NCBI GenBank assembly: GCA_031280635.1
Contig: JAITGK010000099.1
Coordinates: forward strand, 1-35,813
Direction of reading: 5' to 3'
Length of the DNA: 35,813 nt
Origin: Synergistaceae bacterium
Lineage (GTDB): Bacteria > Synergistota > Synergistia > Synergistales > Aminobacteriaceae
The stretch's first letter is position 1, and every line of letters begins with the position of its first letter. A program made the position numbers and the translations under genes. Below the pieces are notes generated by a model. That model was not told the DNA's origin and did no database searches. It saw nothing but the letters and a program-made list of their open reading frames with translations. Below, in pieces: positions 16,728-24,874 of the stretch.

Positions 16728-17972
16728 TCAGGTCTTTCTCAAGTAGTTCAACGGATTTTTCGCGTTTGCCCCCTCTCGAACTTCGAAGTGCAATCCGTAA
16801 CCGGCGCCCGTACTGCCTACTGTGCCGATGATCGTTCCCGTCTGTACCGCATCCCGTTCCTTCACCTTGGTGGAGGCCAAATGAGCGTAGACGGTGGACA
16901 GGTTCCGTCCATGGCTAATGATGATCACCTGCCCGAAGTCGTCGAGCCATCCTTCATACAAGACCTCACCGGGGCCGGCCGCCCTGACCGCCGTACCCGA
17001 CGTCGCGCTGATGTCAACACCGGAGTTGAAGGTCTTCGTCTTGAGTTCCGGATGCACACTGACGCCATACGGGGAGGCGATGGGACCCCGAACGGGCCAC
17101 TCCAATGGACCGTTTCCCAAGGTGGGAGCGGGAACCGTCGGAGCCGCCGTTTCGGTCTCTCTGGGCGCGGGGAGGCGGTCTCTTTTTTGCCGCGAGAGGG
17201 CCGTAATGGTGCGCCCAATCTCCTGCTGGGCCTGCTCCATGTTCTTGGCAGCTTGTTCCACCCTCCCGCGATCCCTCTGGACGTTAGAAAGAAGCGCGCT
17301 AGTCTCACCGATGACGGCGCCGTACCTTTCGCGTTGGGAATTTATTTCTTGGACCTGCTCCATCAGTCGCGCACTGCTCTTTTCTAGATCGCGCCTAGCC
17401 CGATCCAACTCAGAGACCTGGTTCAACAGATCCTCGACCGCCGCTTGGTCGGAGCGCGCCAGCCGTCCCAGAAGATACGCGGACGTGACGGCGTCGTGGG
17501 TATTTTCCGCGGAGATCAGAAGGTGCATTTCCTCCTGTGGGCCATACTTATACATGTTGAGCAGGCGTCCCCGCAGTTCCCTAACAAGGACGCTCACCTT
17601 GAAAGCGGCCTCCTCCAGATTCGAATTCAGCTCCGTCACAGACTTCTGAAGCCTGCCCGATTGCAGTTCCAGTATCCTAAGTTGCTGTTGAGCCATCTTG
17701 AAATCCTGCCGCAGGTTTGTGAGGCGCCCCTGAAGGCTTTGGGCCTGGCGGGCTTTCTGCCCCGCCATCTCGTTATATTGTTTTATTTTTTTGTCCAGTT
17801 CGTCACGCGCTTTCTGCTGGGCGGCAATCTCACCGTCCAGCGAGCCCGGAGCGCTCCACCCTCCAAGCGGGAAGCAGAAAAGAGCCAGCGACGCCAGAAA
17901 AGCTGTGAAAAGCCTTCGCGCTATTTTTATATGGCCTTCCATATTTATATGAGCTTCCATCCAGGCTTTCAT
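16728..17972 (-). CDS. EnvC-like LytM factor with degenerate zinc site
   Basis: An exported coiled-coil protein with a C-terminal M23/LytM domain, 414 residues. A signal peptide covers about 16-41, a long coiled coil 45-265, a Pro-rich linker 266-287 and LytM 289-414. Compared with active enzymes and with the adjacent paralogue, the first ligand His is Asn316 (TFNSGVDIS) and the first His of HxH is Gly393 (GYGLHFEV); Asp320, His364 and His395 remain. Loss of ligands is the hallmark of EnvC/NlpD-type amidase activators controlled by FtsEX. The start ATG 17972 has GGAGG ten bases upstream. An 18-base tandem repeat encodes MEAHIN-MEGHIK at residues 5-16. Confidence 0.92.
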   Translation of the reverse strand: MKAWMEAHINMEGHIKIARRLFTAFLASLALFCFPLGGWSAPGSLDGEIAAQQKARDELDKKIKQYNEMAGQKARQAQSLQGRLTNLRQDFKMAQQQLRILELQSGRLQKSVTELNSNLEEAAFKVSVLVRELRGRLLNMYKYGPQEEMHLLISAENTHDAVTSAYLLGRLARSDQAAVEDLLNQVSELDRARRDLEKSSARLMEQVQEINSQRERYGAVIGETSALLSNVQRDRGRVEQAAKNMEQAQQEIGRTITALSRQKRDRLPAPRETETAAPTVPAPTLGNGPLEWPVRGPIASPYGVSVHPELKTKTFNSGVDISATSGTAVRAAGPGEVLYEGWLDDFGQVIIISHGRNLSTVYAHLASTKVKERDAVQTGTIIGTVGSTGAGYGLHFEVREGANAKNPLNYLRKT

Positions 17973-18004
17973 CGGGCCGCACCCTCCTTTGATAATTCAT
18001 CTAC

Positions 18005-19237
18005 TCAGCGTTTGAGGTAGTCTAAGGGGTTTTTTGCCGTGCTGCCAACGCGGACCTCGAAGTGGAGGTGGTAGCCTGTTGTCGTGCCAGTGTCGCCTAC
18101 CGTGCCGATGTCCACCCCCGCCCTCACCACCGTTCCCTCCCTGACCCGCGTGGAGGACATGTGAGCGTAGACGGTGGAGTAGTCCCGTCCGTGATCAATG
18201 ATAACCACCTGCCCGTAGCCCCTCATCCACCCCTCGAACAGTACCTCTCCCGGAGCGGCCGCCTTGACGGGCGTGCCCTTAGGGGCAGAGATGTCCAGGC
18301 CAGAGTGGAAAGACTTTGTTTTGAACACCGGATGAACTCGCGGCCCAAAGGGACTGCTGACGGGGCCGCGCAGAGGCCAGTCGAACATTGAGCCCCTTCC
18401 CTGCTCCATCCTGCCCGCCAGGTAGTCCGTGCCGCCCTTGCTTTCCGCCGACGTCCCACGTTCCCTTTTGCTGCGCATCAGGGTCAGGATGGTCTGCCCC
18501 ACCTCTTTCTGGGCCTCTTCCATCTCCCTGGCCGCCCTCTCGGCTAGGGTCCTTTGGCGGCGAATATCGTCCAGGTACGTGTTCGTCTGTTTCGTCATGG
18601 AGTTGTATCTCTGCCGTTCCCGATTCAGAGACTGCGCTTGGGCCTTCAGACGATCGCGCTGCTCCTCCATGGTTCGCTGAGAACGCTCTATCTCCAGCTT
18701 TTGTACCTGAAGCTGCTCGATCAAAAATTGGTCGTGCTGGGCCAACCTACCCAAAAGGTGGATGGACTCCAAGACCTCATGCGTGTCCTGGGCCGAGAAG
18801 ACCAAAAGCAGCTCCTCTGTCGTCCCATATTTGGACATATCCACCAGCCGCCGCCTGAGGGCGCGCGCCAGGTCGTCGATCTTGCCCCGCATCCGCGCCG
18901 TCTCCCCCTCCAGAGCGTTGATGGATTTCTGGAGCTTGGCGATTTGGTATTCCAAAATCGTCATTTCCTGTCGGGCCTTCTCCGTGGCCTGCTGGGACTG
19001 GTCGATGCGCACGAGGAGGTCGTCCTCTTTTTTCTTCATCTGACGGATTGTATTTTGGTACGACTCCATCTTCTGATCCAGCTCTTTGCGCCTGCGTTCC
19101 TCCGAGGCGATCTGAGCGTCCAGGTCAGGCTCCGCCGCCCAGACCAGGGGCGTCAGGGCCGAGAACCCCCCATCTAGGAAAACCGTAGCCGCCCAAATCG
19201 CCGCGAGAAACGACCGCAGCGCCCCGTGCTTCCGCAA
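18005..19237 (-). CDS. envC: EnvC-like murein endopeptidase/activator with intact LytM site
   Basis: A 410-residue paralogue of the downstream gene with the same plan: signal peptide (about 1-35), coiled coil (38-260), linker and M23/LytM domain (285-410). All zinc ligands are present: His311 and Asp315 (SFHSGLDIS), His390 and His392 (YHLHFEV). It should therefore be able to cleave peptidoglycan cross-links, or keep that capacity under control of FtsEX through the coiled coil. The start is TTG 19237, 21 bases after the ftsX stop, with a weak AAGGGG site. The name follows the family; E. coli EnvC itself is catalytically dead, so this copy is closer to active PcsB/MepM-like members in its active site. 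Confidence 0.9.
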   Translation of the reverse strand: MRKHGALRSFLAAIWAATVFLDGGFSALTPLVWAAEPDLDAQIASEERRRKELDQKMESYQNTIRQMKKKEDDLLVRIDQSQQATEKARQEMTILEYQIAKLQKSINALEGETARMRGKIDDLARALRRRLVDMSKYGTTEELLLVFSAQDTHEVLESIHLLGRLAQHDQFLIEQLQVQKLEIERSQRTMEEQRDRLKAQAQSLNRERQRYNSMTKQTNTYLDDIRRQRTLAERAAREMEEAQKEVGQTILTLMRSKRERGTSAESKGGTDYLAGRMEQGRGSMFDWPLRGPVSSPFGPRVHPVFKTKSFHSGLDISAPKGTPVKAAAPGEVLFEGWMRGYGQVVIIDHGRDYSTVYAHMSSTRVREGTVVRAGVDIGTVGDTGTTTGYHLHFEVRVGSTAKNPLDYLKR

Positions 19238-19257
19238 GACCGGAGTGCCCCTTCCCC

Positions 19258-20142
19258 CTACAGTGGCCTCGTCGCGGAGTTCATGAAGCGTGTCACCACG
19301 ATGTAGCTACACACCCACCCCAAAGTCGCGCCGAAGCCAATGAGCAACACCCCGAACTGGGCGATAGTGCCAGGGTCTTCCACCAGGCTAAGGAAGGGCA
19401 AGTTTTCCTGCAAAAGGCGTACCCCAGGAAAGTAGGCCGACGTGATGCCTCCTACCGCGATAAGGGAGCCCAAGAGGGCCAGAAAGGTGCCTTCCAACAC
19501 GAAGGGCGTCGAGATATAGCCTCTGGTCGCGCCCACCAGAAACATGATAGCGATCTCCTCGCGCCGGGAGTAAAGGGAAATATGAATGGTGTTGTAGACC
19601 ACGAGAGAGGTTATCAGGATCGACAAGATGAACATGGCCATGGCAGCCTTGGAAGCCACCCGTGATATAGCGGCGACACGCTCCACTACCATTCCCGCGT
19701 AGACTACGTCCTCGATCTCCGGCATTGCCATCAAGGAGCGCACTAGGGGCGCCACCTGAGACGCGCTTTTCACGCGGACCTCGAAGTTCCACGGCATGGG
19801 GTTTTCCCCGATCAAGTCCAAGGCGCGGGCTTGACTGCCCATCCTAGCCTGGAGCTTCGCCAGGGTCTCCTCCGGCGAGAGTGCCCTCAGGGATGCCACG
19901 GATGGCAGCGCCCGTATTTTATCAGCGGTGGCGGCAACCTCGCTGCCCCGCTTTACGTAGGCCTGAACTACCAGCTCACTTTCTAGCTTCAGAAGCAGGT
20001 TCTGGACGTTCATCGAAAAAAGCGTCGTCAGGCCCAGAATCCACATCATCACCGCCGCTGTCACCAGGGTCAGGATACCTAGGAACCAGTGACGGAACAA
20101 AAGCCGCCCCGTGTCCCTCAGGATGTAGCTAAAGGTTGTCAT
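19258..20142 (-). CDS. ftsX: Cell-division ABC-transporter-like membrane protein FtsX
   Basis: An inner-membrane partner of FtsE that relays ATP hydrolysis to periplasmic LytM/EnvC proteins. The 294 residues show a TM helix near 20-42, a periplasmic domain about 43-165, and three C-terminal TM helices (about 168-192, 215-240, 260-283), with YSRREEIAIMFLVGAT between TM2 and TM3. ATG 20142 overlaps the ftsE end by 14 bases. The gene directly precedes the two EnvC-like genes, which fits the known FtsEX-EnvC system. Confidence 0.95.
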   Translation of the reverse strand: MTTFSYILRDTGRLLFRHWFLGILTLVTAAVMMWILGLTTLFSMNVQNLLLKLESELVVQAYVKRGSEVAATADKIRALPSVASLRALSPEETLAKLQARMGSQARALDLIGENPMPWNFEVRVKSASQVAPLVRSLMAMPEIEDVVYAGMVVERVAAISRVASKAAMAMFILSILITSLVVYNTIHISLYSRREEIAIMFLVGATRGYISTPFVLEGTFLALLGSLIAVGGITSAYFPGVRLLQENLPFLSLVEDPGTIAQFGVLLIGFGATLGWVCSYIVVTRFMNSATRPL

Positions 20143-20824
20143 CCGGCGCGTACCCCCCCGCGCGCTCGTCTCGCACGACCTTGCCGGCGTCCAGCTCCAC
20201 CACCCGCTGGCGGTAGTTGTTCACGATGTACTGGTTGTGCGTGCTCATAAGCACCGTCACCCCCGCCGCGTTGATCGACAAGAGGATCTTCATTACCTCC
20301 GCAGAGGTTCGGAAGTCCAAATTTCCCGTGGGCTCGTCCGCCACAAAAAGCGAGGGCGAGTTGGCTAGGGCCCTGGCAATGGCCACGCGCTGCTGTTCCC
20401 CACCCGAAAGTTGGGGGGGATTCATGAAGCGCCTCCGCCCCAGTCCTACCTGCTCAATCACCCTGTTGGCTCGGTACTCCACCATCTTGGAAGGCACGGA
20501 CATGGCCTCCATCACGAAGGACACGTTTTCGTACACCGAGAGGTGGGGGATGAGCTTGAAGTCCTGCGCCACCAAGCCCACGTCCCGCCGGTAGTACGGT
20601 ATGTCCGAGGCGCGCATCTTCTTGAGGTTCACGTCGCCTACCGACACGATGCCCTTACTGGGCAACACTTCCCGCGTGATCATGCGGAGCAGCGTGGACT
20701 TGCCGGAGCCTGTTGGCCCCACCACGTAGACGAACTCCCCTTTCTCAATGTCCAGGTGAACGTCCCGCAGGGCAATAATGTCGGGCTTGAAAATCTTGGT
20801 CACGCCCGAAAATTTTATGTTCAT
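20129..20824 (-). CDS. ftsE: Cell-division ATP-binding protein FtsE
   Basis: An ABC ATPase paired with FtsX, 231 residues. Walker [10 protein letters not shown] (36-44), Q-loop VAQDF, signature LSGGEQQ and Walker [10 protein letters not shown] are visible. The start ATG 20824 (MNIKFSGV) follows AGGAAAGG; an upstream in-frame extension is outside the normal family boundary. It heads the run ftsE-ftsX-envC-envC-ctpA-purA-rimI-orf-ybgC-amidase, whose genes overlap or are separated by at most a few tens of bases. An extended -10 site lies about 78 bp upstream. Confidence 0.95.
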   Translation of the reverse strand: MNIKFSGVTKIFKPDIIALRDVHLDIEKGEFVYVVGPTGSGKSTLLRMITREVLPSKGIVSVGDVNLKKMRASDIPYYRRDVGLVAQDFKLIPHLSVYENVSFVMEAMSVPSKMVEYRANRVIEQVGLGRRRFMNPPQLSGGEQQRVAIARALANSPSLFVADEPTGNLDFRTSAEVMKILLSINAAGVTVLMSTHNQYIVNNYRQRVVELDAGKVVRDERAGGYAPDDNL

Positions 20825-20901
20825 TGATTCCCTTTCCTCTTTTCGACAAGCGTTTCCAAAAAACTTTTGATCCCTCCAAGGCATTCATCCCATACTCGCT
20901 T

Positions 20902-20910
20902 ATCATATCA
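20902..20910 (-). promoter_or_regulatory. Possible extended -10 promoter of the ftsE operon
   Basis: On the minus strand TGATATGAT fits the TGn-TATnAT extended -10 pattern. TTGATT lies upstream but only 14 bases away, so it is a poor -35. It is the best candidate for the start of the ten-gene run. The call is weak. Confidence 0.35.
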
Positions 20911-20927
20911 CACTGGAGCGCAATCAA

Positions 20928-20970
20928 GGGCGGAGCCGGCGAGGATACGCATGTCGGCCAGGCTCCGCCC
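20928..20970. terminator. Long GC-rich inverted repeat between the permease gene and ftsE
   Basis: Perfect ten-base arms GGGCGGAGCC and GGCTCCGCCC enclose 23 bases with partial inner pairing. It lies 22 bases after the KdgT-type permease stop on the minus strand. No T-run follows, so it is at best an atypical terminator or a processing hairpin for the larA-permease transcript. Its lower-coordinate edge adjoins the proposed ftsE promoter. Confidence 0.45.
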
Positions 20971-20992
20971 CCTGAGTTTGAGTGGTTTGGAA

Positions 20993-22012
20993 CTACAGAT
21001 TTGCGCCGATGTTCTTGATGCCTTCCGGGGACGTCTCCGCGGACAGACCTTGTTTTTTCCTCTCGTACCTCGCGAGGAAATCAACGAGGATCGGGCAAAG
21101 GAGCGCTGTGATAACGATAGAAGCGCTCACCTGGATGGTGGCCGCCGCCGCGTAGGGCGCGAAGGAGGCGTCCACGTTGGCAAAGGCCGTGGGCGTCATG
21201 GCCGCGTTGCCCGCCGTTGTTCCCACCGCCGCGCCGACCGCGTCGTTTTTGCGCGTGGACTTTGGCACAAAAAGCTTATAGGCGAAGTAGCTGCCCACCC
21301 CGGTCAACAGCAACGTGAAGAGACCCAAGACGATCCCAGGCAGACCGGCCTCCACAAGCTGATTCAGGTTGAGCCCCGCTCCCAGCGGAAACGCGAAAAA
21401 TGGAATGGAGATCATGACGCCAGGCGCTAGAAACTTGCGGATGTCCTCATCCAGGTTCCCCAGGATCATGCCGATGATGATGGGCACCACCACTGCCACC
21501 AGGGCGATCCAGGGGATATCCGCCAGGCCGGAGAGACCCATGAAGGCCATCTCGAAGAACGGACCGTCGTTGCTGGATATGACCGCCAGCGCCCCCACGT
21601 CCGAGTCGTCGCCGTACCTTGACGCCAAGGCCGCGTAAAGCCCCCCGTTGGAGTTGGACATCGCGGAGATGAACGCCAAGGGCGTGAGGCCCAGCCAGGT
21701 CGCGTGGGGTCCAAGGATCTTGCCGACGATGATGGCGACCGAAATGCCCAGGAGAACCTTGCTGGTGTTCAACACCATACCCTTCCAGAGAGCGATTCCG
21801 GCGGTTCTGATGGTGATCTGCGCCCCACTGCAAAAAAGCATCACGGCGATCAGCGGCAGAGCGCCGTTCTTGAAAAGCGCCGTCGTAAAGCTCCCGATCA
21901 TAAGCGACTGAGGCGCAAAGGTGTTCACCAAGCACCCCAACACCAAAAACATCACCATGAGACCACCTGGAACTTTGTGAATCGTTTTGAGAATCGGAAC
22001 GCGACCCAACAC
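20993..22012 (-). CDS. 2-keto-3-deoxygluconate permease family transporter (KdgT type)
   Basis: A polytopic inner-membrane carrier of about 339 residues in the KdgT family, which in enterobacteria imports 2-keto-3-deoxygluconate with protons. The HKVPGGLM opening, NTFAP, SNSNGGLYAAL, GAGLNLNQLVEAG and GTTAGNAAMTP blocks match the family. The start is uncertain: GTG at 22012 has AGGTGG nine bases before it and matches the homologous N-terminus, whereas an ATG at 22054 would overlap larA by 26 bases. Placed next to a LarA homologue, it probably imports a 2-hydroxy or 2-keto acid that is the racemase substrate; the exact compound is unknown. Confidence 0.85.
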   Translation of the reverse strand: MLGRVPILKTIHKVPGGLMVMFLVLGCLVNTFAPQSLMIGSFTTALFKNGALPLIAVMLFCSGAQITIRTAGIALWKGMVLNTSKVLLGISVAIIVGKILGPHATWLGLTPLAFISAMSNSNGGLYAALASRYGDDSDVGALAVISSNDGPFFEMAFMGLSGLADIPWIALVAVVVPIIIGMILGNLDEDIRKFLAPGVMISIPFFAFPLGAGLNLNQLVEAGLPGIVLGLFTLLLTGVGSYFAYKLFVPKSTRKNDAVGAAVGTTAGNAAMTPTAFANVDASFAPYAAAATIQVSASIVITALLCPILVDFLARYERKKQGLSAETSPEGIKNIGANL

Positions 22013-22028
22013 TGCCAACACCCACCTT

Positions 22029-23300
22029 TCACTTAACGATAACGGAAACCCCATCCGGTATAACAGTCACAGAGGCGTCGCTCTTACCTAGAATCTCTTC
22101 CGCCTTCCTCAGGGCCGCGTCCAGCGACGAGGCTGGGATCATCCCCAGATGCTCGATCATCTCCGGCGGCACGGAGGCCACCATGATCACCTTGTGCTTT
22201 AGCAGGACGCGCAGGAAGATCTGCGTCTGCCACTGGTCCGGCAGTGTTTCACCGCGTTTCCGAGCGAGGATCGCGCGCATCAGGTCATCAGCGGAGCGCG
22301 TCTCTTTAAAGGTGTCGTAGAACGCCTCCCCCCCGTGCCCGTCGCGGCACTCCGCCGCCATCACGATAACCCCGCCGGGGAGGATACTCGCCTCCGCCCC
22401 GGTCATGCCCTTGACGGCCTGGTAAAGGTTCTGATCCAGAGGGTAACCCCCATTCCCTGTGATGACGATATCCGCCCTCACGGGATCGATGCCGGCCAGG
22501 TCGTTCAAGAAATCGCACCCCCGGCGGTGAGTCTCGTCCGCGTCCCCTGCGAAGGCGGCGATGATCTTTTTGTCCGCGTCCAGGAGCACGTTCAGAATAA
22601 AGGCCAGTTTAGCGGTCCTAGCGGCGAAGACCATGTCCTTATGGATGGGGTTGCCGTCCAGTATCCCCGTCCTCGCCTGGTCGTGGGCGATGAACTCCGC
22701 GCAGTGGTTGGCCAAGACGGTGGGGTACCCGGCCACTCCAGGAAGGACGGCCTTGCGCCCGCCGCTAAACCCCGCGAAAAAGTGTGGCTCGATGAACCCC
22801 TCCGAGACCAAAAGGTCGCACTCCACCGCCAGTCGGTTGACTACCAATTCGCCACCTGACGGCAGGGTTCCCAATGACGTCATGTTCGCGTCGTCGTGGC
22901 AGTCGTGCACGACGATCTTTTCGCGGGAGGAAACCTCCGGGCCGAAACGGGCGGCGATCTCATCCCGCGCCATATGGCGGTGCATCCCCGTGGCCACCAG
23001 TATCGTCACGTCCGCGTTCGGGTTACCCGCGCGTATCTCCTCTAGCAAGAGGGGCATCGTGACGCGGCTGGGCACGGGGCGCGTGTGGTCGCTGGTGATA
23101 ACGACGACGCTCTTTTTCCCTCTCGCAAGCTCGCGCAAGGGCGGGGAGCCGATCGGGGAACTCAAGGCTTCCCGCGCCAATTGAGTTTCAGGGGCCTTTG
23201 CCTTGAAACCATGCGCGCGGGAGTGAAGCACCCCCTTCAACCGACTGTCGGGAATTTCGCAGGAAAGAGCGTTATCCCCATACGGAACGCTGACCTTCAT
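22029..23300 (-). CDS. larA: LarA-family nickel-pincer 2-hydroxyacid racemase
   Basis: A 423-residue homologue of lactate racemase LarA, which uses a nickel-pincer nucleotide for hydride transfer. The pincer Lys183 (GGRKAVLPG) and ligand/catalytic His107 (TGMHRH), His173 (EPHFF) and His199 (ANHC) match Lactiplantibacillus LarA K184, H108, H174 and H200 with a constant one-residue offset; SDHTRPVPS is also present. Substrate may be lactate or another 2-hydroxy acid, since LarA homologues are diverse. AAGGAGGAG precedes the ATG. It is transcribed with the KdgT-type permease. The cofactor genes larB, larC and larE are not in the window. A decayed GntR regulator lies just upstream. Confidence 0.9.
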   Translation of the reverse strand: MKVSVPYGDNALSCEIPDSRLKGVLHSRAHGFKAKAPETQLAREALSSPIGSPPLRELARGKKSVVVITSDHTRPVPSRVTMPLLLEEIRAGNPNADVTILVATGMHRHMARDEIAARFGPEVSSREKIVVHDCHDDANMTSLGTLPSGGELVVNRLAVECDLLVSEGFIEPHFFAGFSGGRKAVLPGVAGYPTVLANHCAEFIAHDQARTGILDGNPIHKDMVFAARTAKLAFILNVLLDADKKIIAAFAGDADETHRRGCDFLNDLAGIDPVRADIVITGNGGYPLDQNLYQAVKGMTGAEASILPGGVIVMAAECRDGHGGEAFYDTFKETRSADDLMRAILARKRGETLPDQWQTQIFLRVLLKHKVIMVASVPPEMIEHLGMIPASSLDAALRKAEEILGKSDASVTVIPDGVSVIVK

Positions 23301-23317
23301 TTTATCTCCTCCTTAAC

Positions 23318-23595
23318 TTATGTTCGAGTCGCCGGTCCTTTCCTGGAGGTCGCGTCCACGTCCTCCAGATGTTCCCTCATAACTTTGCTCGCTCCGTTGG
23401 CGTCGCGCGCTTCCGCGCTTCCATGAGGTCGAGAATTTTTTTGTGAAAACCGTAAGCTCACCGGGTAAAGCCAGGGAGTTTTTGCACGTAGAGCCGCTGC
23501 GCCAACATCACGTCGCGCAAGGTTTACGTCATGAAAACAAAAGCCTAATTGCGGGTGAGTTCGTTGATCTTCATGTGAAACTCTAAGTCAAGCAT
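23318..23595 (-). pseudogene. Decayed GntR-family (FadR/FCD) regulator, C-terminal part
   Basis: Reading the minus strand gives LDLEFHMKINELTRN, then in-frame stops TAG, TAA and TGA interrupting AFVFMT, TLRDVMLAQRLYVQKLPGFTR and AYGFHKKILDLMEAR, and after a frameshift ANGASKVMREHLEDVDATS to a TAA. This is the helical FCD ligand-binding domain of GntR/FadR regulators; the metal-binding Asp and three His positions (DLEFH, FH, REHL) are still readable. The frameshift coincides with an exact tandem duplication of eight bases (23406-23413 and 23414-23421); removing one unit restores MEARDANGAS. The winged-helix domain is missing. It ends 18 bp before larA, so it probably once controlled larA and the permease. 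Confidence 0.85.
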
Positions 23596-23629
23596 GGAAA
23601 ATCCTCGCTCACGGCGTCAAACGATGTGA

Positions 23630-23667
23630 AGTATGAAGATACTATCATCAGGCGCGAGGCCTGTCAA
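23630..23667 (-). promoter_or_regulatory. Strong sigma-70-type promoter with overlapping inverted repeat, driving the regulator remnant and larA
   Basis: On the minus strand TTGACA (23662-23667) and TAGTAT (23639-23644) are separated by 17 bases. The inverted repeat AGTAT-CTTC-ATACT (23630-23643) overlaps the -10, the usual place for a repressor operator, and its size fits GntR-family sites. The regulator next to it is a pseudogene, so the site may now be unoccupied or bound by another regulator. Motif calls are direct; function is inference. Confidence 0.65.
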
Positions 23668-23802
23668 ATTTTTAACAGCGATTTTTTATAGGAGACGGAA
23701 GCCCGTGGAGCGAAAAAAATTATGGAAGCCTTGGTTTGCCGCCTTGTCCGTCCGTTTCCTGATACAATCAAGTCAAAAAGAGGCGGGGAAGGGGGGGAGA
23801 AA

Positions 23803-24783
23803 GTGGAAGAAACAAAGACTTTAGAGCCACCTTTTGCGAAGCGGGAACTTGTTCCTGTAGTGGCGCTTATTGGGCCGACGGCGGTGGGCAAGACAGCTTT
23901 GAGTTTGGAGCTGGCGTCCCTCTTAAACGCCGAGGTGATCTCGGTGGACTCGCGCCAGGTTTACCGTTATATGGACGTGGGAACGGACAAGGTCTCCCCG
24001 TCGGAGCGACGCGGGGTGCTCCATCACCTCATCGACGTGGCGGACCCCGACGAGGTGTTCACCGTCGCCTCCTTCGTAAAACTGGCCCGCGAAGCAGCCG
24101 CGCGGATACGCTCACGGGGACGCGCGCCGCTTTTCGTGGGAGGAACGCCGTTTTACTACAGCGTTCTTTTTCACGGGGTAATGAACGAGGGGCTACCGGA
24201 GGACAGGGAGACCCGTGCCCGCTTCGAACGACTGGCGGAGGCGGAGGGTTCGGAGGCGCTCCACCGGATGCTGGCGGAGGCCGACGCCAAGACCGCGGCG
24301 CGATTGCATCCCCACGACGTGAGGCGCGTCTCGCGGGCGCTGGAGCTTCACGCCCTCACGGGGACGCCGCCCTCCCACCTCTTCGCCCAGGGGGGGAAAA
24401 TGCGCTCAGATATGAATGTGCTCTATATCGGACTCAACCGACCCCGGTCGGAGCTTTACGAAAACATCGCCTCCCGAGTTCGGCGACAGTTCGCTTCGGG
24501 TTACCCTGAGGAGGTGGAGTGGCTCTTGAAGCACGGGTTCGATGAAAGCTGTCCCTCCATGCGGGGCTTTGGGTACAGAGAACTGGCCGCGTGGCGGCGG
24601 GGGAAAATGACCCTAGAGGAGGCGCTGAAGGGAGATATTCGGCGGACGAAAGTTTTTTGCCGTCGTCAAATGACTTGGTTCTCGAAATTTTCCACAACCT
24701 TGTGGTATGATACATCCGCTCTAAGTATTGATAAATTACGGGAAGCCGTTTTCGAGGCAGCGAGAAGACATTTAGGGCTTTGA
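23803..24783 (+). CDS. miaA: tRNA dimethylallyltransferase MiaA
   Basis: Transfers a dimethylallyl group to A37 of tRNAs reading UNN codons. P-loop GPTAVGKT, SVDSRQVYRYMDVGTDK, DVADPDE and GGTPFYY motifs are visible, as is a C-terminal MRGFGYRE block. The start GTG 23803 is preceded by a purine-rich GGGGGGGAG; an ATG 81 bases upstream (23722) lacks a ribosome site and would add a low-complexity extension. About 326 residues, normal for the family. It is first of the plus-strand group miaA-ispH-rpsA; all three gene products serve core metabolism or translation. The region 23668-23802 upstream shows no other gene. Confidence 0.95.
   Translation: MEETKTLEPPFAKRELVPVVALIGPTAVGKTALSLELASLLNAEVISVDSRQVYRYMDVGTDKVSPSERRGVLHHLIDVADPDEVFTVASFVKLAREAAARIRSRGRAPLFVGGTPFYYSVLFHGVMNEGLPEDRETRARFERLAEAEGSEALHRMLAEADAKTAARLHPHDVRRVSRALELHALTGTPPSHLFAQGGKMRSDMNVLYIGLNRPRSELYENIASRVRRQFASGYPEEVEWLLKHGFDESCPSMRGFGYRELAAWRRGKMTLEEALKGDIRRTKVFCRRQMTWFSKFSTTLWYDTSALSIDKLREAVFEAARRHLGL
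24702..24711 (+). promoter_or_regulatory. Possible extended -10 inside the 3' end of miaA
   Basis: TGTGGTATGAT contains TGG-TATGAT, an extended -10 pattern, about 165 bp before the ispH start. No convincing -35 is seen. It might give ispH-rpsA an own transcript in addition to read-through from miaA. Weak. Confidence 0.3.
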
Positions 24784-24874
24784 ATAAACGGGATTCTCAA
24801 GAGACCTTGTTCTCCTGTACGGGTTTTTTGGAGTGTTGGTGAAGCAGTGAGTTTCCAAATATAAAGGACGGTCG

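Noticed and set aside
20922-20927. TTGATT as the -35 of the ftsE promoter
   Set aside because: The 14-base distance to the TATGAT hexamer is too short for a standard sigma-70 promoter.
22335-23184. Overlapping plus-strand open frames opposite larA
   Set aside because: The minus-strand frame encodes LarA with every catalytic residue; the plus-strand frames have no ribosome sites or family features.
23318-23595. Programmed recoding instead of a pseudogene
   Set aside because: Three different in-frame stops plus an eight-base duplication and a missing DNA-binding domain fit decay better than recoding.
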